Below, piece by piece: positions 47,561 through 59,199 of a stretch of DNA of 64,000 nt. Made by a program: the position numbers and the translations under genes. Position 1 is the stretch's first letter, and every line of letters starts with the position of its first letter. The notes under the pieces are model-generated. The model worked only from the letters and a program-made list of their open reading frames with translations. It did no database searches and was not told the origin of the DNA. The DNA is from Saururus chinensis. Lineage: Eukaryota; Streptophyta; Magnoliopsida; Piperales; Saururaceae. Where the stretch lies: contig CP141140.1 in NCBI GenBank assembly GCA_035235625.1, positions 6,406,685-6,470,684 of the forward strand, in the 5' to 3' direction.

Positions 47561-49643
47561 TATATTTTTTTTAAAATATTTTTTAATAAAAATATTTATA
47601 ACCTTGAAGTGAGCTGCTAGTTGACCTTATAGGGAACAATATCATAGGCCCCTAGGTGATATTTTTCAGACCTAATCATGCAAGTTTAGAATTTCTTGAA
47701 CTTCATTAAAATACACAAACCTTCTTTCAGCTGATGTGAGACTATCCAAATAGAGAAAAATAAAAAAAAATTATATTTGGGGGTGGACTGAAGGGATTGC
47801 AAGTTGTTTACATATGCCCTAGGCCAAACCCGACCCTTAAAGTGGGCAAGAAACTTTTAGACCCTAACCCTCATCTTAAACGCCGGGTATGGCTAGGCTG
47901 GCCCTATGCATGGTTACCCACTAGCTATATATCATGTACCTTGGTTATAGACTGTGGTCATGGGGCCTAGTCAAGCAATATCTTAGCTTGAATGACGCAT
48001 GTCATGTAGTATGGTACTATTTCCACCAATATTCCCAATATTTACCGTACTCAATACCGACCATTTTTTCAGTAAAATGTTGTGATGCAAGTACATTATT
48101 TTTAGTTACTAACGTTCTCTTAGAATGAATGTGACGAATACGAAAGACTGTTTCTTCTTGTTTGTTTGCTTGAGCTTGTTGTATTGAAAGTGCAGAATGG
48201 ACGAGCATGTTCGACTTACTAAATAATCCCATCTGATCAATAAATGGCCTCCATTCGTAAATAAACAATGATGAGTGGATCTGCAACACTCTTCCCTCCC
48301 ATTAGCAGGTAGTGAATAAATGATGTAACTCCTAGCTTTGAAGTGCATTGAGGTTATTCGTTCCATGAAATATTGCTTCTATTATTGATTACCATATAGA
48401 TGGCGACCATACGATCAAAATGAAGGATATACACATCGGTAATTGCATTGACTTTGTTGTATGTTGTGGGGCAAACTATCAGAATGATTAGTACTAGCTG
48501 TCCACATATGTGGTAGACTGATCGTGATGGTGGTAACAAACTCCTACCTATATTCCTTTTCCATGTGCAATGTTCACTAGCTAGGAATGACCTACGATGT
48601 GTCAACCTCTCTATAATCCATGATAGATCAACCACATACATACGAAGTAGGGGCTGAGCCAGGACTTTGGCGGGGGCAAGAATAAATAAAAGATATATAT
48701 AGGACATATAGCATACTACAGAAAAAGGAAAGTTGAAGGGTCCCAGGGGAGGGACAAAGTTTTTTTTAGGGGGGGTATAACTATTACACTATATTTGGAC
48801 TAGATTGCTTACCCCTCTTCTCTCACTCATATCCTATTGTTTTCTTTTTTACCATCACCCCACAACCATCCCTTCATCTTTCTTCTTTCTTGCCGCATCG
48901 ATACTACCTGCCTCTCCCTCTTTGGTGCCAACAACATTTCCCCTTCTGTAGTTTAAGCCTATGCGCTAGCTAAGGCAAATTGAGATAGGGTTGTGGGGAA
49001 GGGAGAGGGAATTGCCCTAGTAGGTAAGCTAGGGGGTCCGACTATGGAAGGGCAAGGATTGAGATAGGGTTGTTGGTTCGCCCTATTCAGGTTGAGAGAG
49101 AGGTCTAGGAGTGGCATTGTGTATGAACGGGGTGTGTGAGTTGTATCAATTAAAACACTAAATAATATGTTTTCTTTTCTAGTGACTATGTTTCATGACA
49201 AAAGTACATAGGGGTCCTAACATGGTACATAGTTAGAGGGTTATCATGCTAGGATAATGTTATTTACCATGTAGCATGTCATGTCTCTATTAACCATAGT
49301 ACATAGATGCATCCAAACATTTAATGGAAATAAAATTGTCTTCTAATGCTAATCTTGTGAATCAATGGCAATTTATTAAAAGATGATGACATGTAACAGA
49401 TGAGGAGATAGAGAGAGAGAGATGAATAAACAAGATGTTGATGGGATGAGCAAGATATGCTTTAAAAAGCGGAGGTGCAGAGTTTGAACCCCCATTACAT
49501 TGGGCACACACTTAGAAATATATCCCAATTTACCCATGCTCTAAGGGGAAGTTGTCATGTCTCTTCTAGTGACACCTTACAACAAATAAGACTTTAGCTA
49601 GTCCCAATGTATAAGTGTAGACTATTTGTATTTGTAACACTTG
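47561..49643. other. Intergenic DNA, no gene recognised
   Basis: Frames at 47934-48128, 48017-48366 and 48354-48707 show no known motif. A (GA)n run lies at about 49412-49423. Confidence 0.4.
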
Positions 49644-50036
49644 AGAATTATCTAAATCTCCTCTACTTGGCTATGTGAAAAATAGTGAGTTTGACACTTA
49701 AGTCTTCTCATTAATATAATTTCCTCTATAAATGGATTTTAGGTTTGGAACATTAATAATAAAAAGTAGACATAAAGAACTACAAATTGCTACCTAGAAC
49801 ATACAAACTAGAGTCTGAATGAGTAAGTTATGTACATGTGATATTAAGAAATTTTCTAAGTCTACATAGAAAATAGTGAATTTGAGCCATGATATTTCTC
49901 AGTAATATAACTTAATCCATAGTTATATTTTTTGACTGAAACTTTGAGGATAGAAAGTAAATGGAAAGAACTTTGAGATGCTACCTAGAATGAGCGAATC
50001 AAAATTTGAATGAAGAAGTTATAATCATTCAATTAG
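49644..50036. repeat. Two-copy tandem repeat, unit about 200 bp
   Basis: Words AAAATAGTGA-TTTGA, TCTCA-TAATATAA, TGCTACCTAGAA, TGAATGA--AAGTTAT occur in the same order at 49644-49846 and again at 49848-50036. Lies upstream of LTR-like promoter sequence, so it may be a U3 enhancer duplication. Confidence 0.65.
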
Positions 50037-50289
50037 ACATGATGAGCTATCGGTTACCAAGTGGCGCACCATTGATCTGAACATTGGATTTTTTAAGTAG
50101 CATAACTTTTTTATGTAAATTAAGATGAAATTTTAATGTTATAAAGCAAATAAAAATATCTTCAAAATGTCACCAATAACGCATAAATCATAATACATAT
50201 GATAAAGTTACAACAATTCAAAGTTGGACTATTTTTCATCGATGCGACACTAACGTGTCAATGGTTGTGCTGAATGTTGAGGCAGTTCC

Positions 50290-50430
50290 ATCGATAAGCT
50301 AAAAAACTACCCAGTTTGACGATTATATAATAGGATATTGTTCATTCTTCCTCTTTGAGACCCCTTACACACTCACTTCTTCAAATACTTCTCAAAATCA
50401 AGATGGAGAAGATCAATGAAACTCAAAATT
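50290..50430 (+). promoter_or_regulatory. LTR-like promoter and leader
   Basis: ATTATATAATAGG at about 50323-50335 is followed by a CT-rich leader and CAAGATGGAGAAG. This looks like the R region of a plant gypsy LTR in plus orientation. No boundaries were found, so confidence is low. Confidence 0.35.
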
Positions 50431-52440
50431 TAGAAGACATAAGCTAGGGAACAAATTCTACATAGAATGACCTACAATGTACATGAAAAATGATTTTCAT
50501 CTTGTAAAAAATGTCAATTCTAACTTTGAAACTATGTGACTGTTGGATCTCTTGTCTTGAATAGGAAAATCATGTTTTGGTGATTTGATATGAAGCATGT
50601 CTCAGATAGTATGATTTATTTTAGTGATTCAATCACGGTTATGAATTATTAATAATAATCATAATTATATAGTTTTATGAGTAGCAATTACAGTTTAAAT
50701 TGAAGTTTTATAAATCCACATGCTGTGATTTAATGTATTAAAAAGGGAAATATTTGAGTATCATAACAATATCTTTCTCCTTCTGCCCCAATAAGTGATA
50801 TCACACCCCATGTTTTTGAAATTTATTTTTTTCATAAATCCAAGAGTGGAAACAAATTTTCAAAACTTTGGTTAAAATTTTTGACAAGATATCTATGTGT
50901 GTGAGCCACTCATTTTTTCGAACATAATAGTATCTAATCAGAGTACAATAGTCTCCAAGGCTAAATCATATCATAAACTAAAGTAGGCCCTCGCTCAAGT
51001 ACATGTCCAAAAGACACAATATGCAACTAATGTTAACAAAGTGGCACTCTCATGCAAATAGTAATACACATCAACTATAAGTTCAACTAAGAAAAACATT
51101 AAAGATCGTACACTTGCTATGATGTTTGCCCGTCGTGCTTTCATCCCACACTAGGTACCCTACCCGCTCTCCTCAGGCGAACCTATATCACAAGGATGTA
51201 AGAACATATGTGTCATATGTAATTTATTAGCTGATTTCTTTGTCAAAATTATTTAAAGAAACCGTGTGCATGTAATAAGTTATAGAATCTGATTTGAAAT
51301 TAACAGACTTAAAAAATAGGAACGAGTGTGTTCTTATTTATCAAGGTGGAAGACTGAAGAATGTGAATGATTTTGAAACTTATTCAGATCACATTGGCAT
51401 ATAAAAATTATTTAAATTTTTTTAAAAGTGATTTTAGAGGTTTTAAAAGGATTTAAGGTAAAATGGCAAAAAGGTAAAAAATACAGCAGAACGACTGATC
51501 AATGCAAACAATGAAGAGAAGAACGATCGATCACACGTTAAATTATCGATGTGCAAAACGAAGCATAAAGTTATTAATCGATCACTTGAAGTATCGTAAT
51601 TATTAAAAATATTGACCGATCGATCATTGTTTATAACGATTGATCATTTTAGGGGCTAGTTACTCGAATTAAGACCTTCCGATTTTAATTTCATTCCTTA
51701 TTTAAGTATAAGTTTTAAATTGACTTAATGAGCTATATGAGGGGTACGAAATCATAAAATTTCATAGAAAAAACCTAGAGGAGAAAAGAGAATGATGGTT
51801 TATATTTATTATTTTTTAAAGGAGAATTTACTTGAGCTTTATATTGAAGATCTATGGTGAATTTAATAAAACAATCCACAACTAAAGGAGATTACACATA
51901 AGATTTAATGAGGAATTGCAACATGTCTTAAGAGGTGTTTGTTTAATACAATAACGATCTAAACAAGTGGAGCTTCTGTTAAAGTCTAAACAAGGTTAGT
52001 GGTTTGCTTATGTCTATATAAAGTTTTGGTTTCTAGTAATTAATTTAGTTCTTTTAGAACTACCGTTGTTTTTTTCTAGTTGGGGTTTTCTACGTAAATT
52101 GTTATGTTCGTGTATGGATTGATTGTTGATTGATTGATATTTCAAGAGTGAGATTTGAGTGATCATTAGGTTTTAAATGTTTTTTCTTAATAAAAAAATT
52201 CTGCACAAAGAGGCTAAATTTTTTAATTCTTACATATTAAAATATTAGTTTTAAGAGCAATCTAGTTATATGTTCGGTCAATTAGATGAAAAATTAAACT
52301 CCCCAAGGATGCTGAATCTATGAATATGAGATGACTTAACGAGAACCACATGCAATGGTAGTATAAAAATATTTTAAGTATGACAAATAATCATTGAATA
52401 TATGCAAGTTATAGTGAGTAATCATTTTACTATCGTTACA
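50431..52440. other. AT-rich, probably retrotransposon-derived DNA
   Basis: No coding motif. A cluster of GATCGATC-like words lies at 51490-51655. Confidence 0.4.
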
Positions 52441-52532
52441 ATACCCAAGAGCCCAACCACCCTTGCTAGAATGTGTCTCTAACACTCGGTAGCTAAATCT
52501 AAGAGTCCAACCACCCTTACTAGAAAATGATC
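52441..52532. repeat. Small tandem duplication
   Basis: A GAGCCCAACCACCCTTGCTAG-like word at about 52448 recurs as GAGTCCAACCACCCTTACTAG at about 52503. Confidence 0.65.
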
Positions 52533-52859
52533 TACCACAAATTGACTTTAGCCTTTTCCTAAAGCCATTATACAACTCCATCCACGCCATGAAGCGAAAG
52601 ATTCATCCACATGCAATGGGTTCATGGGCACAAGTGGTCGAGATCTTAGCTTTAATGATCATTTAAACCTCTTGTATTGTAATGCAATGGACAATTCATC
52701 TTTTAATGCTATGATCCGTTCGAACCTAGCTCTCATGGTAGGGGAGCGGCTCTATATACAAAACTCAAATAGGAAGATCATTATCATGTTTAATAATATA
52801 CCCTTTTGTTTTTGTGGCTAAAATGACTCATTTTTTTAGCCGACTAAACACTAAGATCG

Positions 52860-53790
52860 TTTGTCCCCGAGTGTCAAATGCAAAGGTTAAGGTTTAACTA
52901 TCTATTACAAGGATTCACACATACTTAAGGCTTACTTACCCCAATATAATACAAGCACACCATGCATTCCTCCATCCAATAATGCAAGAAAAGCTATGTT
53001 ATTGTATTACTTATAAATAACATTTATTTATCAAAAACCATGCAAGAATTTCCATAAATTGATACACCATCAGTGACTTCACCGACGTGTTGGTCAAGGC
53101 TTCTGTGACCACTGATGTCACATCGACACATTGAACCATTACCAATAGCGGATTGATTGTTGAAATCCATCTCGTAAGTGCCACCACTAATGCGCTAGTC
53201 CCACTACAGGTGACTACACTTAATATTGAAGCAGCTTAGCATGTTGACATTGGCATTGTTAATAATTTCTTAAGACACTTGTGCCACCACCAATGTGTCA
53301 GTGATCGTGTTGATAATTGGGAAGAAAATGACAGAGACCGTATTGATTCACCAATCACTCTCAAAACAATAAACATAATTCATTCCTCACTTGAACCATA
53401 AACCTTCATGAAAAACCATGATTTTACTTTCATTTAATCATTATAAATCAAAACATGATCATATATCCTATGCATGACATAATTTCTCATAAATTAACTA
53501 CAACATGATTTTGAACTCTTCAACTGAAATATAAGAAAATCAAACCATCCATTTAAACCATAAAATAGCAACAATGTTAGCAATCAAACCTTTTCTCTCC
53601 ACCAAAATCACTAGGTCTCAAGAATCCAATCCTTTCTCCTCTTCCTCCAAACTTTGATGTGCCCTAATCTTCACTTTCGTTACTCAAGTCATAATTTTAA
53701 AAAAGATTAGGGTTGTAAGAACTCAAAAGATTTATAGGGGAGTAAAACAATTGCATTTTGATGCATAACTGTATCAATAACCAGAAGCAA
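52860..53790 (-). other. LTR-like sequence, minus orientation
   Basis: The minus strand has TATAAATC at about 53726-53733, followed by a leader-like AGGAGAAAGG stretch, similar in layout to the LTRs at 7051 and 19288. Degenerate CGACGTGT/GATGTGTCAGTG words at 53060-53330 recur at 55180-55870 and near 50240. The ends were not found. Confidence 0.35.
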
Positions 53791-53829
53791 CCACATCATA
53801 CGACAGTTTCACATTCATTGGCAAGTCTA

Positions 53830-55170
53830 AGGGTACTAACGAACTGAGCCAAACTGAGTTTTGGGTTTTTCGAACTGAAGCTCAATTTTTAAAAACTCGG
53901 CTCAAGCTTGACTTGAGCTCGATCAAATACATAGACTCCCAACTCAGGCTTGATTTGGGTAGGGAACTTGAAACTCGACTTGAGCTCGAGCTCGAAAACA
54001 TAATACAAAAGTTCAATTGTATGTTCAAATTGGGCTCAAATCTCATTTACAACCCAAATTATATCTGTTTCATGTACTAAAATTTCAAATTAGTACTTAT
54101 ATAGAAAAATATGTGAATTTCTCATAAGTGTCTAGAGTCGGCCAGTTAGTCCAACCTAGAAAGTCTTAAGGCAAGGCACTGCCCCATGCCAATTTCTCAA
54201 AAAGAAAGTAGACATTATAATATGACTATATGAGTAATCAACCAATCAGTCCAAAAAAAATCATATATTTAATTACTATAAATTTCTCCATAAAAAATCA
54301 TATTAATTTAGAGAATCACATCAAGATTACAAAAATAGAAAGATTATAACAACCATGATTCCACAATATTATTTTTGTAAGTATGATTTCAAAATCTAGG
54401 GTGAAAATGAGATCAATATATATGTATGTATATATATATATATATATATATATAAAGAGAGAGAGAGTTGAGCCGGTTAGTGATTTAGTATTACTAAGAG
54501 AAGTGCATAATAACACACACACACACACTATGCATGCAAAAAAATGTAAAAAATTTAAATTAATAGGTAGAAATATAAACTTAATTTACTAGATATATCG
54601 GTAGCCAAATCACTAGATCTCCAATTCCAATTCTAAACCAATATGATTGGTTGGATTAAGAATACACAAGTAGAATTCTATATTTATATTTATTAAGATT
54701 AGGATGATTAAGGGTAGTATTTGAAAATTAAATAATATTATACAGAAGATTAAGGGTAAAATACAAACAAAAAAACAAAAAAAAATTATTGTACCAACCT
54801 TCTCAGTACTTTTATTAATAGTAGGATGTATATTTTCTTAAAATACAATAGCATAATATGGGTATTATATACCATGTATTAATGTATATATAATATTTGT
54901 ATTTTTATAAAATAACATAGAATAATATGAGTATATGAAAAGTAAAAGTTCAGACATATGTATAATATATAAAAAGTCATATTATAACAAACCGAACCAA
55001 TCTTGAGTCGATCTGAACATGTTTTTACTCAAGTTGATTCAATCTAATTCTTGTTCAAACTTGACTTGCTTAGGTTCGAGTTCAAGCTGAACAACAGTCA
55101 AGCCCAATTCATGTCGAGCCTAATTTGAGCAAAACAAGCTCCACTTATCAAGCTAGATTGACTCATTAGT
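53830..55170. mobile_element. Possible DNA element with GAGCTCG-rich ends
   Basis: Both ends (53830-54035 and 54990-55170) are rich in CTTGAGCTCGA/TCGAGCCTAA words in opposite orientation. The interior is AT-rich with TA, GA and CA microsatellites at 54417-54530. Related words occur at 1528-1735. No transposase was found, and the boundaries are approximate. Confidence 0.4.
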
Positions 55171-57600
55171 ATTATGCACATTTGTCAATTTTCACTGATG
55201 TGTTAGTGGTTCTACTAATGAATTAAAGTACTACTTATATTAGTGCTAACGTGTCGTCTCCTACCTACAGTAGAAATTGGGCTTTGCCGATGCAAGCACG
55301 GACGAGTTGATGCCTGCTGACAATAAAATTAGGTTTTCACCGATGCAAGCACCAACATGTTAATGGTTGCTGACATAAACTTCTTTATTTCAAAACTTAA
55401 ATTCATTCTTATGAATGAACTTTTTTGTGTTAGTTTTAGATTTATTACTATTGTTACTTCCCTAAGTTTTGTACTCATTACTACTACCTCCACCGACGTG
55501 TTCGATGATACATTGGTGTTGGCACTGATGGTGCCACAAATAAATAAATAAATAAATAATATTCTGATTAATCTAACACATAAGTTACCTCACTAAACTT
55601 GGGTGTCCCAATTGATGTGTTCATCAACACATCAATGAAGGTATCGATGGTTGGAGAAAGATGAATAGTACTAACCTCAACACGAAAGGACACATTGGTG
55701 TTAAACTAAGCATTAATGGTGAGATTGATACATCAGTGATGACTTCGGGAATCCATAATCTCATAGTTTACTCACTATCTACAGGGATAGATAGTTGATG
55801 ATGGTTTGATTGCCATCAACACCTACACTAACATGTTGATGGGTTGATCGATGGTACAATAGTTCATGATTTTGAAGTGAAGTTTTTATCAATGTTTTCA
55901 TTGCTTTTGAGATGTAAATTAGTATAATTTATTTACATGATAAATATAAATAAATATTAAAATACATGATGAAAATACGTATGAGATTAAGAGGATAGTA
56001 AACCCTATGTTTGATCCTTATATTGAGTAAATTATCCTTGGTAATTGTATATGACACTTAAAGATGGGTGAGCCTAGTGCTAGGTTAGACTCCAAAAACA
56101 AGTTCTTTAGCCATGTTGAGGAGCTTCGTAGTAGCAAATAAGACTGACTTCCGACTCCCCTTTGGCTTTGGAATTTTGAATGTAGATGCTTTATCAAGGC
56201 CCAAGAGATGGTTCGAATGGTTCATAGAATTAAAAGCTGCTTGACTCCAGCGCAACACGACAATAGGAGGTCTTAGTAATCATAAAATACTGAGACTATC
56301 GACTACCTAAGTCTATGAGCTCTTATGAGCCTAATTAGCTTCACGACATAAATAGATCAAGAGATAGTATGTAGTAAGAGTATGAAATTGCTTTGTGAAG
56401 TGATATACATTTCAACATGGAGATATCTCTGATGTTGCCCCATATTTAGTGATTCCGTGTCTTAATACTTTATTTGTTATGTTTGAGTTTGTGTGTTAAA
56501 TGATTGATTATGGAAGTAATTATGAGTTGTCTATATTTTTGTTATAATGTTTTAGTTTTCATTTAGCTATCTCACAGGGTATATATACTTCTATACTTAA
56601 ACACTTGTGTGATATAAGTATTCCTTGTATGATTAAAGTTCTATTAGGAAATTGGATACACAACAAGGATCACATTGTTCGACCACTTGACATATATAAA
56701 TATCATCCTACTTTAAAGTGGATGACTCTAGGTACTCAAATGCCAATTTAGTTATATTTGTGCATATCGAAATAATAATGCACGTAGTACTATGATAGGA
56801 CCCTATTCAATTTATGATATGGTTTAACATTGATTATTATTATATTCTGACTTAATATTTGTATATATGAAAAATAAGTGGCTCCTACCCGGAGATATAT
56901 ATTTTAATAAAAAAATATTTTGACCATTATTTTATTTATGTAAAAATCTTAGGGTGTGAAAGTATGTCTATTCATGTATGAGAGAGAAAATAGAGGTAAG
57001 TGATTTTTCATTCGATAATCATAGTAAAATAGAGTTTAAAAATTGACAGTAAACGCATTTTTTGCTTGAGGAGTGTCGTATATTAAAGGATACTTTCAAC
57101 AACTTATGGACGAATAAGCTAGAGACAAGGGATTATCATGCAACTTTTTCCCAAAATACTTTGTTATTTTGTTCAAATGATGGCTTATCAAAAAGCATTT
57201 ATTTATGATATCTTATAAAAAGATTGACTATAAAAGGCATGTGATAATATGATATTTATTTTGTATTGGCAGATTCAGATGACTGCGGTCACCGACAAGG
57301 TTGTCTGTAGCGGTTCACCTTTAGAATTGTAGACAAAAAAATATCTCTTTTAAATGTAGATGAACACGGAGATAAACGTATGACGGACAAACGGATGTTT
57401 TTGATTTACACGTTAAAGCTTGGTGAGACTAATATTCTGTATACATCATTTTCCCCATGATTGGAGGCGAAGGCCATGGACTTTACTGCCTTTTGGTTGG
57501 TCTCGCAGACGTGGGATGTATACAGAAGAGAGAAGAGGTGATTTGAGTGGGTTTCAGGGTTTAGAGGTTTTGTATTGATGAGGTCGAGAATCGAGATACC
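55171..57600. other. Probably LTR-derived DNA, no gene
   Basis: The words of 53060-53330 continue at 55180-55870, interrupted by the element above. An (AAAT)n run lies at 55538-55558. GAGACTATCGACTACC and TATGAGCTCTTATGAGCC near 56290-56330 are LTR-like, but no ends were located. Confidence 0.35.
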
Positions 57601-58105
57601 GTCCGTTTAGATCTCCCGCCTTTGCCCTTTGCTTGGCGGCTGCTGTGGATCCACCAAACTCCCCATGTGTTTGTTTGAATGCACGCTGCTGCCGGCACAC
57701 TGGGCCCAGCAACATACCATGCACCTCCTGATGGGGACTTGGCTATTACATGTTACACGCTACTTGGAGGAATTAAATTACTTACCCGTTTTACTGAAGA
57801 AGATGTCGTGTGAAGGCCACTCCCGGGAATCTAGCGTTTCCCTGTCACGGCTTCAATCCATGAGCAAGTGCTCCGACTTTCTTCGGCAACATAACCCAAA
57901 CAACAAACAAACAAACAAACAACCAACCAAGGAATTGCTGCGATTTCGCCCTCAATCGCTCACCTCACGCTTTCTACGGCGTACGAGTCCCTGAGCAGAG
58001 GCCACGCCTAAACGCGAGAGCAATGCTCCATAATAATTACGCACTAATTAGCCTCCTCAGGGTTTCGGTAATCAATTATCCTAAGTTTTTCTTTACTCCA
58101 TAATA
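57601..58105. other. Intergenic DNA, unsupported open frame
   Basis: A plus-strand frame at 57629-57994 has no recognisable domain. A CAAA/CAAC microsatellite lies at about 57898-57929. Confidence 0.35.
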
Positions 58106-58212
58106 TTCTTTTCATCCTAAATTAAGTGTCTTATATAATATTTTAAAATAAATAAAAAATAGTTTATATTGAAAAAGAATCAAATTAGACACTTATTTTA
58201 AGACAAAAAGAG
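58106..58212. mobile_element. Stowaway-like MITE, about 105 bp
   Basis: TTCTTTTCATCCTAAATTAA at the left faces a mirrored TTTTAAGACAAAAAGAGCA end. CTAAATTAAGTGTC and GACACTTATTTTAAG mirror each other. Confidence 0.6.
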
Positions 58213-59026
58213 CACTAGAGATGAATAGCCTTTGCCGTTGATGTTACCTCCTTTACCTGACCCTTGATTAGTTGGGAATTTAGTTTGATTGTCATCATTA
58301 TTACTCACTTCCTCCCATTTAATAGTTCTGTCAAAAAATATATCCTATTAGTAACCACATTTGACTCAATTTAAAAAGATCGTATCAAAAGCTATTTTCA
58401 ATTCTCCCAGCTATGAGTTTCACTGTTTAACAAAAATTGCTACTTTTTTGGGTACAAAGTGGGTTGTGTGTAAACTGCAATTGCAATCCATTTGCTTCGC
58501 TCCATTTACTTTCCTTAGTGCTCTTCCTCCCTTAATTGCTTTACGTACTTCTTCCTTCAGCTTTGCATGTGGCTTCTAGACTTGACAGCAAAATGCTGGC
58601 AGGAAAGCAACCTTCTTTTCCCTCCATTTCCACATTACCAACTTTGTCCTACTACTGAAAACGACACACTGGCTATCATTAATCTTTGCTATTATCATTA
58701 AATGCACACTCCGAGCAAGGAAAAAAAATATATCAAGTGGAACCGATGCACAAGCCAAATAGTGCATAGGTCTACCCATTATTTAATACATTTTAACCTA
58801 TTTTACTTGTCTGAATGTGATTGATTTCATATTTTCACAGTGATTTATGTGTCAAAAACTGAATGGAATGATCCACTGTGTGGTAGATCAATTCTATTGG
58901 ATAATTTATCTCGAGCAAAGGTGGAAGCATAAAACGCAAGGCAGGGGTGAAACGTTTTGGAGCCTGTATGTGACCTCCCCACATCCCTATTGTCCTATAA
59001 AATTTTGGCTTGCTATTTCAGTTGGG
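58213..59026. other. Intergenic DNA, no gene recognised
   Basis: One unpaired MITE-like end (CTTCCTCCCATTTAATAG) lies near 58309. Confidence 0.4.
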
Positions 59027-59186
59027 TGTTAAAAATTGAGCATGTTTGTCCTATTGCTACATTTACCTTTGAGATTACAATTAAATAAACCTAGTAACAT
59101 TATAGATGTGGTCTTATGTAGGTGTAAGTGTAACAATTCTCACTTCCCTAATAGCTTGAGATTTTAAAAGAAATGATTAACTAACA
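59027..59186 (+). mobile_element. Short copia-type LTR (5' LTR)
   Basis: Starts TGTTAAAAATTGAG and ends ATGATTAACTAACA, the usual TGTTA...TAACA form. Its final part (CCCTAATAGCTTGAGATTTTAAAAG) resembles plant copia LTR ends, and a primer-binding site follows at once. Only 160 bp long. No partner LTR was found. Confidence 0.65.
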
Positions 59187-59199
59187 TGATATCAGAGCC
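59187..59199 (+). other. Primer-binding site, tRNA-Met type
   Basis: TGATATCAGAGCC directly abuts the LTR end, one change from the common TGGTATCAGAGCC. Confidence 0.75.

Noticed and set aside
49470-49500. AGTTTGAACCCCC resembling a tRNA/SINE B box
   Set aside because: No matching A box or tRNA fold upstream, so neither a tRNA gene nor a SINE can be supported.
57629-57994. 121-aa plus-strand frame
   Set aside because: No family recognised, and it reads through a CAAA/CAAC microsatellite; no splice partner was found.
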